A stretch of 35,654 bases of DNA from Desulfovibrionaceae bacterium. Lineage in GTDB: Bacteria; Desulfobacterota; Desulfovibrionia; Desulfovibrionales; Desulfovibrionaceae. Location of the stretch: the NCBI GenBank assembly GCA_029008115.1, contig JAQXJC010000025.1, forward strand, positions 1-35,654. Direction: 5' to 3'. Under the pieces are notes generated by a model. That model was not told where the DNA came from, ran no database searches, and saw only the letters and a program-made list of their open reading frames with translations. How positions within the stretch are numbered: the stretch's first letter is position 1; every line of letters begins with the position of its first letter. The position numbers and the translations under genes were made by a program. Positions 25,409-33,988 of this stretch are shown one piece after another.

Positions 25409-26431
25409 ATGAAAACATCCCCCCGCAGGCTGCTGTGGCAGCCTCTGGCCGCAGCCCTTGCGGGCGCGCTCTTCTGCTTCTGGATGACGCTGGACAGTGA
25501 AAGCCTCTGCGTGACCACGGGCTGCGCCCTCTTCCAGGACGCCTCCGTGGGGGGCGTCTCCCTGTGGCATTACGGCATGGCCGCCTTCATGCTGCTTTCC
25601 GTACTGGCCGTCTCGGGCTTCGGCGCGGCCGGCCGCCTGGCCTCCGGCTGCTGCCTGCTGGGAGACGTACTGCTGCTGGCGCTCATGGCTGCTACCGCGC
25701 CCTGCGCATCCTGCCTCATTGTCGCCCTGTTCTTTGCCCTGACCTACGGCGCCTTTCGCCGCGAGGCACGCCCCCGCGAAAGCAGGGGAAAGACGCCCAG
25801 CGCCTCCTGGCTGCTGTGGGCATGGGCCCTGCTCTGGGCCATCAACATTCTTGCCGCGGGCAGGAATGCGCTGGGCCCCTGGGTCATGCAGGGCGATCCC
25901 GAACAGGCAGGCATTCACCTCTACTTCTCTCCGTCCTGCCCGTCCTGCATCAAGGCGCTGAAGGTGCTTTCCGGCAATATCGGCGCCGCGTTCTATCCCG
26001 TGGCGGAAACGGACGGCGATGTGGCCGCCGTGCTCCGCATGGAGCAGCTGCGCCGCGCCGGCAGTACCCTGTATGAAGCCCAGCAGCAGGCCATGCAGGA
26101 AGCTCCGGAACTTTCCCTGTGGCGGCAGTGGGCTCCCGAGGTGGCGCTTCTGCGCTTCCGCATGCTGCGCAACAAGGCCCATGTCCTTGCCGCAGGCGGC
26201 CGCGCCGTGCCGTACATTGAATACAGGGGCCTGCCCGCGCACATCGCCCAGAAGGCCGATGCCGAAGAAATGGCCCGCCTGCGCCGCGAGGCCGCGGAGG
26301 CCCTGCGGGATGCGGGAGCCACGCCGCGCTTTACGCCGCGCGGCAGGGAAGCGCGGGAGGACGTGCGCATCCCCGTGGACCTGGAAGGCATCTCGGGGAG
26401 CTGCGGTGGGAGCGCCCCTTGTCCAGAATAG
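25409..26431 (+). CDS. VKOR-like membrane protein fused to a thioredoxin-like domain
   Basis: The protein has 340 residues. ATG 25409 is chosen because GGAG at 25399-25402 is well placed; an in-frame ATG at 25385 lacks such a site. The first ~150 residues hold four or five membrane helices with two cysteine pairs in the positions used by vitamin K epoxide reductase homologs: CVTTGC in the first loop and CASC at the start of a late helix (APCASCLIVALFF). A thioredoxin-like part follows, with FSPSCPSCIKALKVL (CxxC) and a late PYIEYRG cis-Pro region. Bacterial VKOR-thioredoxin fusions reoxidise or make disulfides in the periplasm, replacing DsbB. The C-terminus is charged and carries extra cysteines (SCGGSAPC). 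It is the gene just before the dsr operon, which encodes an exported cytochrome and an exported ferredoxin. A functional link is only inference. Confidence 0.75.
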   Translation: MKTSPRRLLWQPLAAALAGALFCFWMTLDSESLCVTTGCALFQDASVGGVSLWHYGMAAFMLLSVLAVSGFGAAGRLASGCCLLGDVLLLALMAATAPCASCLIVALFFALTYGAFRREARPRESRGKTPSASWLLWAWALLWAINILAAGRNALGPWVMQGDPEQAGIHLYFSPSCPSCIKALKVLSGNIGAAFYPVAETDGDVAAVLRMEQLRRAGSTLYEAQQQAMQEAPELSLWRQWAPEVALLRFRMLRNKAHVLAAGGRAVPYIEYRGLPAHIAQKADAEEMARLRREAAEALRDAGATPRFTPRGREAREDVRIPVDLEGISGSCGGSAPCPE

Positions 26432-26478
26432 CAGCCTGTGCTACAAGAACTCAATTTACCGGCAGAGGAGCACCCCGG

Positions 26479-26521
26479 GCCCGCGCGGGCTCTTGACGCG
26501 GCGTCGCTTCTTGTCTATGAA
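26479..26521 (+). promoter_or_regulatory. Probable promoter of the dsr operon with adjacent GC palindrome
   Basis: TTGACG (26493-26498) and TATGAA (26516-26521) are spaced by 17 bases. Two bases upstream of the -35 lies the perfect 12-bp palindrome GCCCGCGCGGGC (26479-26490). The start of the first gene is 33 bases downstream of the -10. The palindrome may be an activator site or the stem of a terminator for the upstream gene. Confidence 0.6.
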
Positions 26522-26554
26522 GGCATGCCTTTTCACGTTGTTACAGGGTGAAGT

Positions 26555-27094
26555 ATGAACGCGCTGGAAATCTTCCGCAGGCACAGGGACGAGCTGTGCG
26601 CCGCATGGGTGGATGCCGTATTTTCCACATACGAGCTGGACACCAAGGGCTTTTTGCGTACCAAGAAGGACCCTTTTCTGAATCCGGTGGGCGACATGAC
26701 CCAGCAATGCGCCCGCTTTCTCTATGACGCTGCCGCAGGCGAAGACCTGACGGACGAGCAGGTGCGCGACGGCATCGCCCGCTTTGTCAAGCTGCGCGCC
26801 GTGCAGGACTATCCTGCCAGCCACGGTCTGGGCGTACTTTTCCTGATGAAGAACATCCTGCGCGGCAAACTCCTGCCCCTGTTTGCACAGGCGGACATGC
26901 TCCCCAGTTATCTGGAGGCGGAATCCCGCCTGGACACGGTGGCCCTCATGGCCTTCGATCTCTATACCCGGGATCGCGAGCTTGTGCTGGAACAGCGGAT
27001 CAAGGAAATCAAAAACCAACATGCCCAGCTTGTTCGCTGGGCTCGGACGGTGGATGGTGGCCCGGTTGGAGGATCGGGCGAACCCAAACTTTAG
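26555..27094 (+). CDS. RsbRD N-terminal-domain-like protein at the head of the dsr operon
   Basis: The 179-residue soluble protein starts at ATG 26555. It is mostly helical: FRRHRDELCAAWVDAVFSTYELDTKGFL, then NPVGDMTQQCARFLYDA and a long RDRELVLEQRIKEIKNQHAQL helix near the end. This layout resembles the RsbRD_N domain, a globin-like sensor part found in RsbR-type stressosome proteins. The STAS output domain is absent, so it is a stand-alone sensor-like module with a Gly/Pro-rich tail. It is 17 bases before dsrM, shares the promoter at 26493-26521, and must be expressed with DsrMKJOP. I recall, without being able to check, similar small genes before dsrM in other sulfate reducers. A role in sensing or assembling the Dsr complex is inference. 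Confidence 0.7.
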   Translation: MNALEIFRRHRDELCAAWVDAVFSTYELDTKGFLRTKKDPFLNPVGDMTQQCARFLYDAAAGEDLTDEQVRDGIARFVKLRAVQDYPASHGLGVLFLMKNILRGKLLPLFAQADMLPSYLEAESRLDTVALMAFDLYTRDRELVLEQRIKEIKNQHAQLVRWARTVDGGPVGGSGEPKL

Positions 27095-27111
27095 CCCAGT
27101 GAGGTAAGGGA

Positions 27112-28116
27112 ATGATCACTTCATTACTGGTGGTGCTGGTCATCGGCGTCGTCGCCTGGATCGGGGCGAGCATCGGGCTCGCGTCCTTCTTCGGCATCGT
27201 GCTGCCCTATGTGGCCGTGCTCACCTTCATCGCGGGCGTGGTGTGGCGCATGGTGTACTGGAGCATGTCTCCGGTGCCCTTCTGCATCCCCACCACGGGT
27301 GGCCAGCAGCAGTCGCTTGAGTGGATCAAGTCTGCCAAGCTCGACAACCCCAGCACCAAATGGGGCGTTGTCAAACGCATGTTCCTGGAAGTCTTCCTCT
27401 TCCGCTCGCTCTTCCGCAATACCCTTGCGGACGTGCGCCAGGACGGAACTGTCTACTACTCTTCCAAGTGGCTGTGGCTCTTCGCGCTCATCTTCCACTA
27501 CTGCTTCCTGCTGGTGTTCATCCGCCACTTCCGCTTCTTCTGCGATCCCGTGCCGGCCTGCCTCACCTTCATCGAAGCTGTGGACGGCGTGTTCCAGATC
27601 GGCGCTCCCCGCCTGTATCTGACCAGCCTGCTGCTGCTCTGCGCCGTGCTCTTCCTGCTGGGCCGCCGCATCTTCGACCAGCGCCTGCGCTACATCTCGC
27701 TGATGAACGACTACTTCCCTCTGTTCCTGATCATCGGCCTGGTGGGCACGGGTCTCTGCCTGCGCTACTTTGATAAGACCGACATCGCCAGCGTCAAGGT
27801 GCTGACCATGGGCCTTGTCACCTTCTCGCCCAGCATTCCCGCCGGCGTCAACGCGCTCTTCTTTGTGCACCTGACCTTCCTGAGCGTGCTGCTGATGTAC
27901 TTCCCCTTCTCGAAGCTGATGCACATGCCCGGCATATTCTTCAGCCCCACGCGCAACATGCCCAACAACTCGCGCGCTGTGCATCATGAAAATCCGTGGA
28001 ACGACCCCAATGCTCCGTTCACCACGTATGCGCAGTACGAAGACAACTTCCGCGAGGCCATGGCTGAAGCCGGCCTGCCGCTGGAAAAGCAGCCTGAAAA
28101 GGCCAGCGCAGAGTAA
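27112..28116 (+). CDS. dsrM: DsrM, heme b membrane subunit of the sulfite-reduction complex
   Basis: The protein has 334 residues from ATG 27112, preceded by GAGGTAAGGGA. DsrM is a NarI-like membrane protein carrying two b hemes; it exchanges electrons between the quinone pool or periplasm and the cytoplasmic DsrK. Visible are an N-terminal helix pair, then three or four more helices, with candidate heme-ligand histidines in LIFHYCFLLVFIRHFRFF and FFVHLTFLSVLLMYF. The order and 10-17-base gaps of the following genes match the canonical dsrMKJOP cluster of sulfate reducers. Codons here are more strongly biased to C-ending forms than upstream, as expected for highly expressed genes. Confidence 0.95.
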   Translation: MITSLLVVLVIGVVAWIGASIGLASFFGIVLPYVAVLTFIAGVVWRMVYWSMSPVPFCIPTTGGQQQSLEWIKSAKLDNPSTKWGVVKRMFLEVFLFRSLFRNTLADVRQDGTVYYSSKWLWLFALIFHYCFLLVFIRHFRFFCDPVPACLTFIEAVDGVFQIGAPRLYLTSLLLLCAVLFLLGRRIFDQRLRYISLMNDYFPLFLIIGLVGTGLCLRYFDKTDIASVKVLTMGLVTFSPSIPAGVNALFFVHLTFLSVLLMYFPFSKLMHMPGIFFSPTRNMPNNSRAVHHENPWNDPNAPFTTYAQYEDNFREAMAEAGLPLEKQPEKASAE

Positions 28117-28126
28117 GGAGTGACTG

Positions 28127-29752
28127 ATGGCCAAATTACCTACCCCGCAACAGCTGATTGCGAGCCGTCCGGCTTTCCCCAAAGAGAACTGGATGGACAT
28201 CAAGCCCGAATTCAAGCCGGGCAGCTACTGCTATCCGGCCCAGAAAAAGACCATGGAAGAGCTGCACATGCCCAATCCGCACGATTGGGACCCTTCCGCG
28301 GAAGACTGGAACCTGCCCGAAAACTGGGAGCAGATTCTGTGCGACGCCTTCCATGACCGCCTGAAGAAGCACCGCTCCCTGAAGCTCTTCATGGACATCT
28401 GCGTGCGCTGCGGCGCCTGCGCGGACAAGTGTCACTTCTTCCTCGGCACCAACGATCCCAAGAACATGCCGGTCATGCGTGCGGAGCTGCTCCGCTCTCT
28501 CTACCGCCGCGACCACACCATGCTGGGCAAGATTCTCGGCAAGAAAGTGGGCGCCCGCGGCTGGGACAAGGACGTGGTGAAGGAACTCTTCTACTACGCC
28601 TACCAGTGCACCGAATGCCGCCGCTGCTCCCTGTTCTGCCCCTACGGCATCGACACGGCCGAAATCACGGCCATCGTGCGCGAGCTGCTGCATGAAGTGG
28701 GTCTCGGTATCCACTGGATCATGGACCCGGTGAAAAACTGCTCCTTCACGGGCAACCACCTGGGCATCCAGCCCCACTCCTTCGTGGAAATCGTGGAAAT
28801 GCTGGCCGATGACTGCGAAACCATCACCGGCATCCGTCCCAAGACCCCCTTCAACGAAAAGGGCCACGAGATCCTGTTCATCACGCCTTCCGGCGACGTG
28901 TTCGCGGACCCCGGCATCTACACCTTCATGGGCTACCTGATGCTGTTCCACGAACTGGATCTGGACTACACCTTCTCCACCTATGCCTCTGAAGGCGGCA
29001 ACTTCGGTTCCTTCACCACCTTCAACATGGCCAAGAAGCTCAACGCCAAGATGTACGCCGAAGCCGAACGTCTGGGCGCCAAGTGGATCCTGGGTGGCGA
29101 ATGCGGCCACATGTGGCGCGTCATCAACCAGTACATGGCCACCTACAACGGCCCGGCCCCGTCCTGCATGATGGATGTGCCCACCTCCCCCATCACCGGC
29201 ACCAAGTTCACCAACGCGGCTGCCACCAAGATGGTGCACATCACCGAGTTCACGGCCGACCTGATCAAGCACAACAAGCTGAACTTGGATCCCAGCCGTA
29301 ACGACCATATCATCACCACCTTCCACGACTCCTGTAACCCCGCTCGCGGTATGGGTCTGCTGGAAGAACCCCGTTACGTGCTCAAGGCCGTGTGCAACAA
29401 CTTCGTGGAAATGCCCGAGAACACCATCCGTGAGCAGACCTTCTGCTGCGGCGCCGGTTCCGGTCTGAACACCGAAGAAATCATGGAACTGCGCATGCGT
29501 TCCGGTATGCCTCGTGGCAACGCCCTTCGCTATGTGCAGGAAAAGTACGGCGTCAACCACATGGCCTGCGTCTGCGCCATCGACCGCGCCACCCTGCCGC
29601 CCCTGGCCGACTACTGGGCCCCCGGCGTGACCGTGAGCGGCGTGCACGAACTGGTGGCCAATGCCCTGGTCATGAAGGGCGAATGCAAGCGCACCATGGA
29701 CCTGCGTCAGGAAGACCTGCCCAATGTGACCGCCGAGGCCGAGGAGGAATAA
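28127..29752 (+). CDS. dsrK: DsrK, HdrD-like iron-sulfur subunit
   Basis: The protein has 541 residues from ATG 28127. DsrK is the cytoplasmic catalytic-like subunit of DsrMKJOP, related to heterodisulfide reductase HdrD, and is thought to reduce the DsrC trisulfide made by sulfite reductase. Two 4Fe-4S ligand sets are clear: CVRCGACADKC (C92-C102) and CTECRRCSLFCP (C161-C171). CCG-domain elements follow: GGECGHMWR, FHDSCNPARG and FCCGAGSGLN, the last providing ligands of the special catalytic cubane in HdrD. There is no membrane segment, consistent with a cytoplasmic position on DsrM. The length and motif order are those of known DsrK proteins. Confidence 0.97.
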   Translation: MAKLPTPQQLIASRPAFPKENWMDIKPEFKPGSYCYPAQKKTMEELHMPNPHDWDPSAEDWNLPENWEQILCDAFHDRLKKHRSLKLFMDICVRCGACADKCHFFLGTNDPKNMPVMRAELLRSLYRRDHTMLGKILGKKVGARGWDKDVVKELFYYAYQCTECRRCSLFCPYGIDTAEITAIVRELLHEVGLGIHWIMDPVKNCSFTGNHLGIQPHSFVEIVEMLADDCETITGIRPKTPFNEKGHEILFITPSGDVFADPGIYTFMGYLMLFHELDLDYTFSTYASEGGNFGSFTTFNMAKKLNAKMYAEAERLGAKWILGGECGHMWRVINQYMATYNGPAPSCMMDVPTSPITGTKFTNAAATKMVHITEFTADLIKHNKLNLDPSRNDHIITTFHDSCNPARGMGLLEEPRYVLKAVCNNFVEMPENTIREQTFCCGAGSGLNTEEIMELRMRSGMPRGNALRYVQEKYGVNHMACVCAIDRATLPPLADYWAPGVTVSGVHELVANALVMKGECKRTMDLRQEDLPNVTAEAEEE

Positions 29753-29756
29753 CAAC

Positions 29757-30140
29757 ATGTACAACGCCAAAGCTGTCATTCTCGGGATCCTCGTTTTCGC
29801 GGTCCTGTTCTCCACCCCCTTCTGGGCCAACTTCGGCGGTACCAAGGACTACAAGCGTCCTGCCATCGTCCTGCCCCAGAATGAAAAGGAATGCGTGGAA
29901 CCCGTCGAGTTCATGCGCGCCGAGCACATGTACCTGCTCAACGAATGGCGCGATCAGGCCCTGCGCTATGAGAACCGCACCTATGTGTCGTCCACCGGCA
30001 AAAAGTGGCCCATCAGCCTGCAGAACACCTGCCTGAAGTGCCACAGCAACTACGAAGAGTTCTGCGACAAGTGCCACGTGTCCAACAGCGTCGATCCTTA
30101 CTGCTGGACCTGCCACATTCTTCCCAAGGGGAACAAGTAA
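29757..30140 (+). CDS. dsrJ: DsrJ, triheme cytochrome c
   Basis: The 127-residue protein starts at ATG 29757, 4 bases after dsrK. An uncleaved-looking N-terminal hydrophobic helix (AVILGILVFAVLF) anchors it facing the periplasm. Three CxxCH heme sites lie in the last 40 residues: CLKCH, CDKCH and CWTCH. The upstream Cys in KECVEPVEFMR is at the place of the Cys proposed as an unusual heme ligand in DsrJ. Family knowledge puts it as the periplasmic redox subunit of the complex. The stop overlaps the dsrO start (TAATG). Confidence 0.95.
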   Translation: MYNAKAVILGILVFAVLFSTPFWANFGGTKDYKRPAIVLPQNEKECVEPVEFMRAEHMYLLNEWRDQALRYENRTYVSSTGKKWPISLQNTCLKCHSNYEEFCDKCHVSNSVDPYCWTCHILPKGNK

Positions 30141-30922
30141 TGAACAAAAGCAGAAGATCCTTTCTGAAGGTGGCGGGCCTCTCGGTCTTTGCCCTGAGCA
30201 GCGGCCTGGCCACCATGGCCGGCTCTGCCCAGGCCGGTGCGCGCATCGGCTCCTATGAACCCAACGCCAAGGCCCTGAAGGCCAAGCGCTGGGCCATGGT
30301 CATCGACACCCGCGCCTTCAAGAACGCCAAGGAATACGCTCCCATCATCGAAGCCTGCCACAAGGCCCACAACGTGCCCACCATGGAAGGCCATCAGGAC
30401 ATCAAGTGGATGTGGCTCGAAAAGTTCGACCACGCCTTCCCCGACGACCTGAACGAACACCTGACCTCCCGTGTGAAGGATGCCAGCTATCCCCTGCTGT
30501 GCAACCACTGCACCAACCCGCCGTGCGTGCGCGTGTGCCCCACCCAGGCCACCTATCAGATGGAAGACGGCATCATCGCCATGGACTACCATCGCTGCAT
30601 CGGCTGCCGTTTCTGCATGGCCGGCTGTCCCTTCGGCGCCCGCTCCTTCAACTTTGTGGATCCCCGCAAGTACCTGAGCGATCCCGTGCCGAACCCCGCC
30701 TACCCCACCCGCATGATCGGTGTGGTGGAAAAATGCACCTTCTGCGCCGAGCGCCTGGCCGTGGGCCAGATGCCCGCCTGCGTGGAAGCTGCCGGCGGCC
30801 GCATCCTCTTCGGCGATCTCAACGATCCCAAGTCCGATGTGTGCAAGGCCCTCGCCTCCAACTACAGCATTCGCCGCAAGCCCAATCTGGGCACCCAGCC
30901 CGGCGTTTACTACCTCATCTAG
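30140..30922 (+). CDS. dsrO: DsrO, periplasmic ferredoxin-like subunit with Tat signal
   Basis: The protein has 260 residues from ATG 30140, which shares its A with the dsrJ stop. The start is fixed by the twin-arginine signal NKSRRSFLKVAGLSVFALS followed by an AQA cleavage site. The mature part has cysteine sets for 4Fe-4S clusters: CNHCTNPPCVRVCP, CIGCRFCMAGCP, CTFCAERL and a further C-containing stretch (MPACVEAA, SDVCKAL). This is the NrfC/DmsB-like electron-transfer family. It is exported folded and pairs with DsrP on the outer face of the membrane. Confidence 0.95.
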   Translation: MNKSRRSFLKVAGLSVFALSSGLATMAGSAQAGARIGSYEPNAKALKAKRWAMVIDTRAFKNAKEYAPIIEACHKAHNVPTMEGHQDIKWMWLEKFDHAFPDDLNEHLTSRVKDASYPLLCNHCTNPPCVRVCPTQATYQMEDGIIAMDYHRCIGCRFCMAGCPFGARSFNFVDPRKYLSDPVPNPAYPTRMIGVVEKCTFCAERLAVGQMPACVEAAGGRILFGDLNDPKSDVCKALASNYSIRRKPNLGTQPGVYYLI

Positions 30923-30934
30923 GGAGAACAGGCC

Positions 30935-32101
30935 ATGCTTGAAAAATTGCTTACCGGTCCCAAGACCTACTACCTGTGGCTGCTCTTCCTGCTCGCAGTC
31001 ATCGCCGGTTGCGGCCTGGTCTACCTGCAGCAGCTGCAGGAAGGCCTCTCCATCACCGGCATGAGCCGCGATGTCTCGTGGGGCCTCTACATCTCGCAGT
31101 TCACCTATCTTGTGGGTGTGGCCGCTTCCGCCGTCATGCTGGTGCTGCCCGCCTACTTCCACCACTACAAGAAGTTCAAGCGCATGATCATCTTCGGTGA
31201 ATTCATGGCCATCTCGGCCGTGGTCATGTGCGCCCTCTTCATCGTGGTGGACCTGGGCCAGCCCCAGCGCATGATGAACGTGCTGCTGCATCCCACGCCC
31301 AATTCGGTCATGTTCTATGACATGATCGTGCTCATCGGCTACCTGACCCTCAACGCCGTCATCGGCTGGGTCACCCTGGAAGCCGAGCGCCATGACGTGG
31401 AACCGCCCAAGTGGATCAAGCCCCTGATCTACCTCTCGATCCTGTGGGCCTTCTCCATCCACACCGTGACCGCCTTCCTGTACGCCGGCATCCCCGGCCG
31501 CCATTACTGGCTGACCGCCATCATGGCCGCCCGCTTCCTGTCCTCGGCGTTCTGCTCCGGTCCCGCCATCCTGCTGCTGCTGATCTTCATCGTGCGCCGC
31601 CTCACCGGCTTCGATCCCGGCCGCGACGCCATCAAGACCCTGACGACCATCATCACCTATGCCATGTGCATCAACGTGTTCTTCTACCTGTTGGAAGTCT
31701 TCACCGCGTTCTACAGTGGCATCCCCGGTCATCAGCATCCCCTGGTCTTCCTGTTCGCTGGTCATGAAGGCCACGTTTCCTGGGTGACCAACTGGATGTG
31801 GGCCGCTGTGGTCATGGCCGCCGCTTCCCTGATCATCCTGATCCCGCCGCAGTGGCGTACCGGCCCCCTGCTGCCCCTGGCTCTGGTGCTGCTGGTTGCC
31901 GCTTCCTGGATCGACAAGGGCCTCGGCCTGCTCATCGGTGGTTTCACTCCCAACATGTTTGAGACCGTCACCGAATACGCCCCCACCGGCCGTGAGATCA
32001 TCGTGGCCCTGGGCGTGTACGCCGTGGGCGCCCTGGTGCTCTCCCTGCTCTGGAAGATCGCCCTGGGCGTGAAGCGCGAAACCGGTCACTTCAGCGACTA
32101 G
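30935..32101 (+). CDS. dsrP: DsrP, NrfD-like quinone-interacting membrane subunit
   Basis: The protein has 388 residues from ATG 30935, 12 bases after dsrO, with GGGAGA upstream. About ten hydrophobic helices span the protein, as in NrfD/PsrC-type subunits. RDVSWGLYISQFTYLVGVAAS in the early part and FSIHTVTAFLYAGIPGRHYW in the middle are typical of the family, the latter near the proposed quinone site. It passes electrons between quinol and DsrO. It is the last gene of the operon and is followed by a strong terminator. Confidence 0.96.
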   Translation: MLEKLLTGPKTYYLWLLFLLAVIAGCGLVYLQQLQEGLSITGMSRDVSWGLYISQFTYLVGVAASAVMLVLPAYFHHYKKFKRMIIFGEFMAISAVVMCALFIVVDLGQPQRMMNVLLHPTPNSVMFYDMIVLIGYLTLNAVIGWVTLEAERHDVEPPKWIKPLIYLSILWAFSIHTVTAFLYAGIPGRHYWLTAIMAARFLSSAFCSGPAILLLLIFIVRRLTGFDPGRDAIKTLTTIITYAMCINVFFYLLEVFTAFYSGIPGHQHPLVFLFAGHEGHVSWVTNWMWAAVVMAAASLIILIPPQWRTGPLLPLALVLLVAASWIDKGLGLLIGGFTPNMFETVTEYAPTGREIIVALGVYAVGALVLSLLWKIALGVKRETGHFSD

Positions 32102-32120
32102 TTTCACGATCCCGCACTCC

Positions 32121-32151
32121 AAAGGCCCCGTGCTCGCACGGGGCCTTTTTT
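32121..32151 (+). terminator. Rho-independent terminator of the dsr operon
   Basis: A 13-bp stem, AAAGGCCCCGTGC (32121-32133) and GCACGGGGCCTTT (32136-32148), with a 2-base loop and a run of T to 32151. Confidence 0.97.
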
Positions 32152-32442
32152 GTTGCCCGGGGCCTCCGCATGAACGAGGCCGCCCACCTTACCTGAAAGG
32201 ACGGCACGGCACCCCGCCGGACGGCGGCATGCCTCTCACGGGTCTGCCCCTCCCCTGAACGTACGGCCTGATGCCGGGACTCGTGCCTTCTCATCCTGTC
32301 CGCCCCAGACGTTCCGGGGGCTGTCGTGGGGGCGCCCCGGCAGCTTGTGCGGGCATCCGGGCAAGGCTCTCCCCGCAGGCCAGGGCATCGTTTCCAGCCC
32401 CTTTTGCCACCGGGAGACATCGTGCCCGGAGCGCACTGTTGC
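32152..32442 (+). other. Gap between dsr terminator and HD copy 2 promoter, no gene seen
   Basis: About 290 bases with no convincing reading frame, ribosome site or RNA gene on either strand. Several short GC-rich inverted pieces are present, but none has a clear terminator form. It may be the scar of an insertion or join, since the duplicated HD/rlmN module begins just after it. Confidence 0.4.
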
Positions 32443-32501
32443 TTGACTTTGCCCCCATTGCCGCCGATACTGAAATCAGCGGCCTGCAATGCGGTCAGGC
32501 C
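32443..32501 (+). promoter_or_regulatory. Promoter and downstream inverted repeat for HD gene copy 2
   Basis: TTGACT (32443-32448) and GATACT (32466-32471) are spaced by 17 bases. An inverted repeat GGCCTG-N9-CAGGCC follows at 32481-32501, in the start of the transcript. A small GCGGC-TTC-GCCGC hairpin at 32537-32549 sits just before the ribosome site GAGGAG. The -35 context equals that of copy 1. Confidence 0.55.
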
Positions 32502-32562
32502 TTCACAACGCATGTATGCCGGGGATTTCCCTGGATGCGGCTTCGCCGCTTGAGGAGTTTTC

Positions 32563-33897
32563 ATGGAAAAAGCGCTAAAAGACGCCATCACCATCTGCAA
32601 AACCCTGCTGCGCAACGGCTATGACGCCCATGTCATCAATGCGCCCGTGCAGGAACATCTTTTGAAACACAGCAAACAGCTGGCTGTGGACATCGCCTGT
32701 GAGCCCGACCTCGAGACGCTTCTCAAGCTCTTCCCCGAAGCCCGCGTCGAGCCGGACCAGCGTGCCATCGCCCAGATGGAAAAAGACGGCGTTCTTTTCC
32801 GTTTCTATGCCCTGGAAGTGGAGGATGCCAGCCATCCCGAGCTTTCCCTGCTGCGCATCACCCCCACCATGGCCAACATGATGGATCCCCAGGAGCGCCT
32901 GCAGCTGCGCATGACCGGCTTCGGCAGCCCGGCCCCCACCGGGGACGTCTATGACGGTTTCATGGACGTCAAGGGCGGCCTCATCCAGCTCACCGGCCTG
33001 CCGGACGAGACCCTGCGCCACAACTATCTGCTGGCCATCCGCGCCCTGCGCTTCGCCGCCAACTTCGACATCCCCATCGAGCCCAACACCTGGCTGGCCA
33101 TCGTGCGTTCGTCCACCCGCGTGCTGGACTACGTGCCCGCCGCCGACATCATGGACGAATGGCGCAAAGTGGCCGCCGAATCCATGTACCGCTTCGTGAA
33201 GCTCATGTTCGACGCCCACATCCTCCAGGGCCTCATCCCCGAAGTGGCCGCCCTGGCCTGCATCCGCCAGCGCCGCAACGATGATGACGACACCGAGGAG
33301 ACGGTCTTCGACCACACCCTGGAGTGCATGCGCCACTACCCCGAAGAAGGCTTCCACTACGACTGGCTGGGCACCATGGCCATGCTCTTCCACGATGTGG
33401 GCAAGCTCTTCACCGGCGAATACTTCGACGGCCAGTGGACCTTCTACCAGCACCACCGCGTGGGCGCCAAGGTCACCCGCAAGATCCTGCGCCGTCTGCA
33501 CTTCAGCCCCGAAGACATCGACCTGCTCTGCCATCTGGTGCGCTACCACATGCGCTTCCACTTCATGCTCACGGACCGCGGCATCCGCCGTTTCAAGGCC
33601 CTGGACGAATACCCGCGCCTCATCGCCATGTCCCGTGCGGACATCCAGGCCCGCGACGGCAGCTACACCTACTTCAACCACAATATGAAGTATCTGGAGC
33701 GCGCCGAGACCCCCGAACAGATGCTGGAACCCCTGCTCAACGGTAACGAGATCATGAGCGAGACCAAGCTGGCCCCCGGCCCGCTGGTGGGCGTCATCCG
33801 CGATGCCCTGCTCCAGGCCCAGATCGCGGGCGAAGTCACGGATCGTGCCTCGGCCCTGCACTTCGTGTGCGAATACGCCCGCAAGTCCGTGGGCTAG
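32563..33897 (+). CDS. HD-domain protein with degenerate tRNA-nucleotidyltransferase-like head, copy 2
   Basis: The protein has 444 residues from ATG 32563, with GAGGAG upstream. It is the same length as copy 1 (8061-9395) and similar along its whole length, roughly three of four residues identical by eye. It shares the same losses: N26-A27 and Q30-E31 replace the GG...RD of active CCA-adding enzymes, A41-V42-D43 replaces DxD, and RITPTM replaces RRDFTIN. The HD domain is intact (H251, H277-D278, YQHHRVGAKVTRKILRRLHF). Differences cluster in the N-terminal 15 residues, in residues ~47-115 and in the short Asp-rich loop before H251. The conserved core and balanced substitutions suggest both copies are functional. 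rlmN copy 2 follows on the same strand, as in copy 1. Confidence 0.85.
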   Translation: MEKALKDAITICKTLLRNGYDAHVINAPVQEHLLKHSKQLAVDIACEPDLETLLKLFPEARVEPDQRAIAQMEKDGVLFRFYALEVEDASHPELSLLRITPTMANMMDPQERLQLRMTGFGSPAPTGDVYDGFMDVKGGLIQLTGLPDETLRHNYLLAIRALRFAANFDIPIEPNTWLAIVRSSTRVLDYVPAADIMDEWRKVAAESMYRFVKLMFDAHILQGLIPEVAALACIRQRRNDDDDTEETVFDHTLECMRHYPEEGFHYDWLGTMAMLFHDVGKLFTGEYFDGQWTFYQHHRVGAKVTRKILRRLHFSPEDIDLLCHLVRYHMRFHFMLTDRGIRRFKALDEYPRLIAMSRADIQARDGSYTYFNHNMKYLERAETPEQMLEPLLNGNEIMSETKLAPGPLVGVIRDALLQAQIAGEVTDRASALHFVCEYARKSVG

Positions 33898-33950
33898 ACG
33901 CCTCCCGCACCCTGCGGCCCCCAAACGGGACCGCTCCGACATGACCATAA

Positions 33951-33988
33951 GGGAGAGGAAGCACGGCGCCATGCCGTCTCCCTCTCCC
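33951..33988 (+). terminator. Hairpin between HD copy 2 and rlmN copy 2
   Basis: GGGAGAGG (33951-33958) pairs with CCTCTCCC (33981-33988), with an inner stem ACGGC/GCCGT (33963-33967, 33973-33977). No T-run follows. A GGGAGG-type hairpin sits at the matching place in copy 1, so the element may be a conserved part of the module. Confidence 0.4.

Noticed and set aside
30098..32122. Long minus-strand open frame opposite dsrO and dsrP
   Set aside because: The same mirror effect; the product is His/Gly/Asp-rich and lacks any motif.
32152..32442. A small gene or RNA in the gap before HD copy 2
   Set aside because: Open frames here lack ribosome sites and similarity, and the inverted pieces are short and inconsistent.
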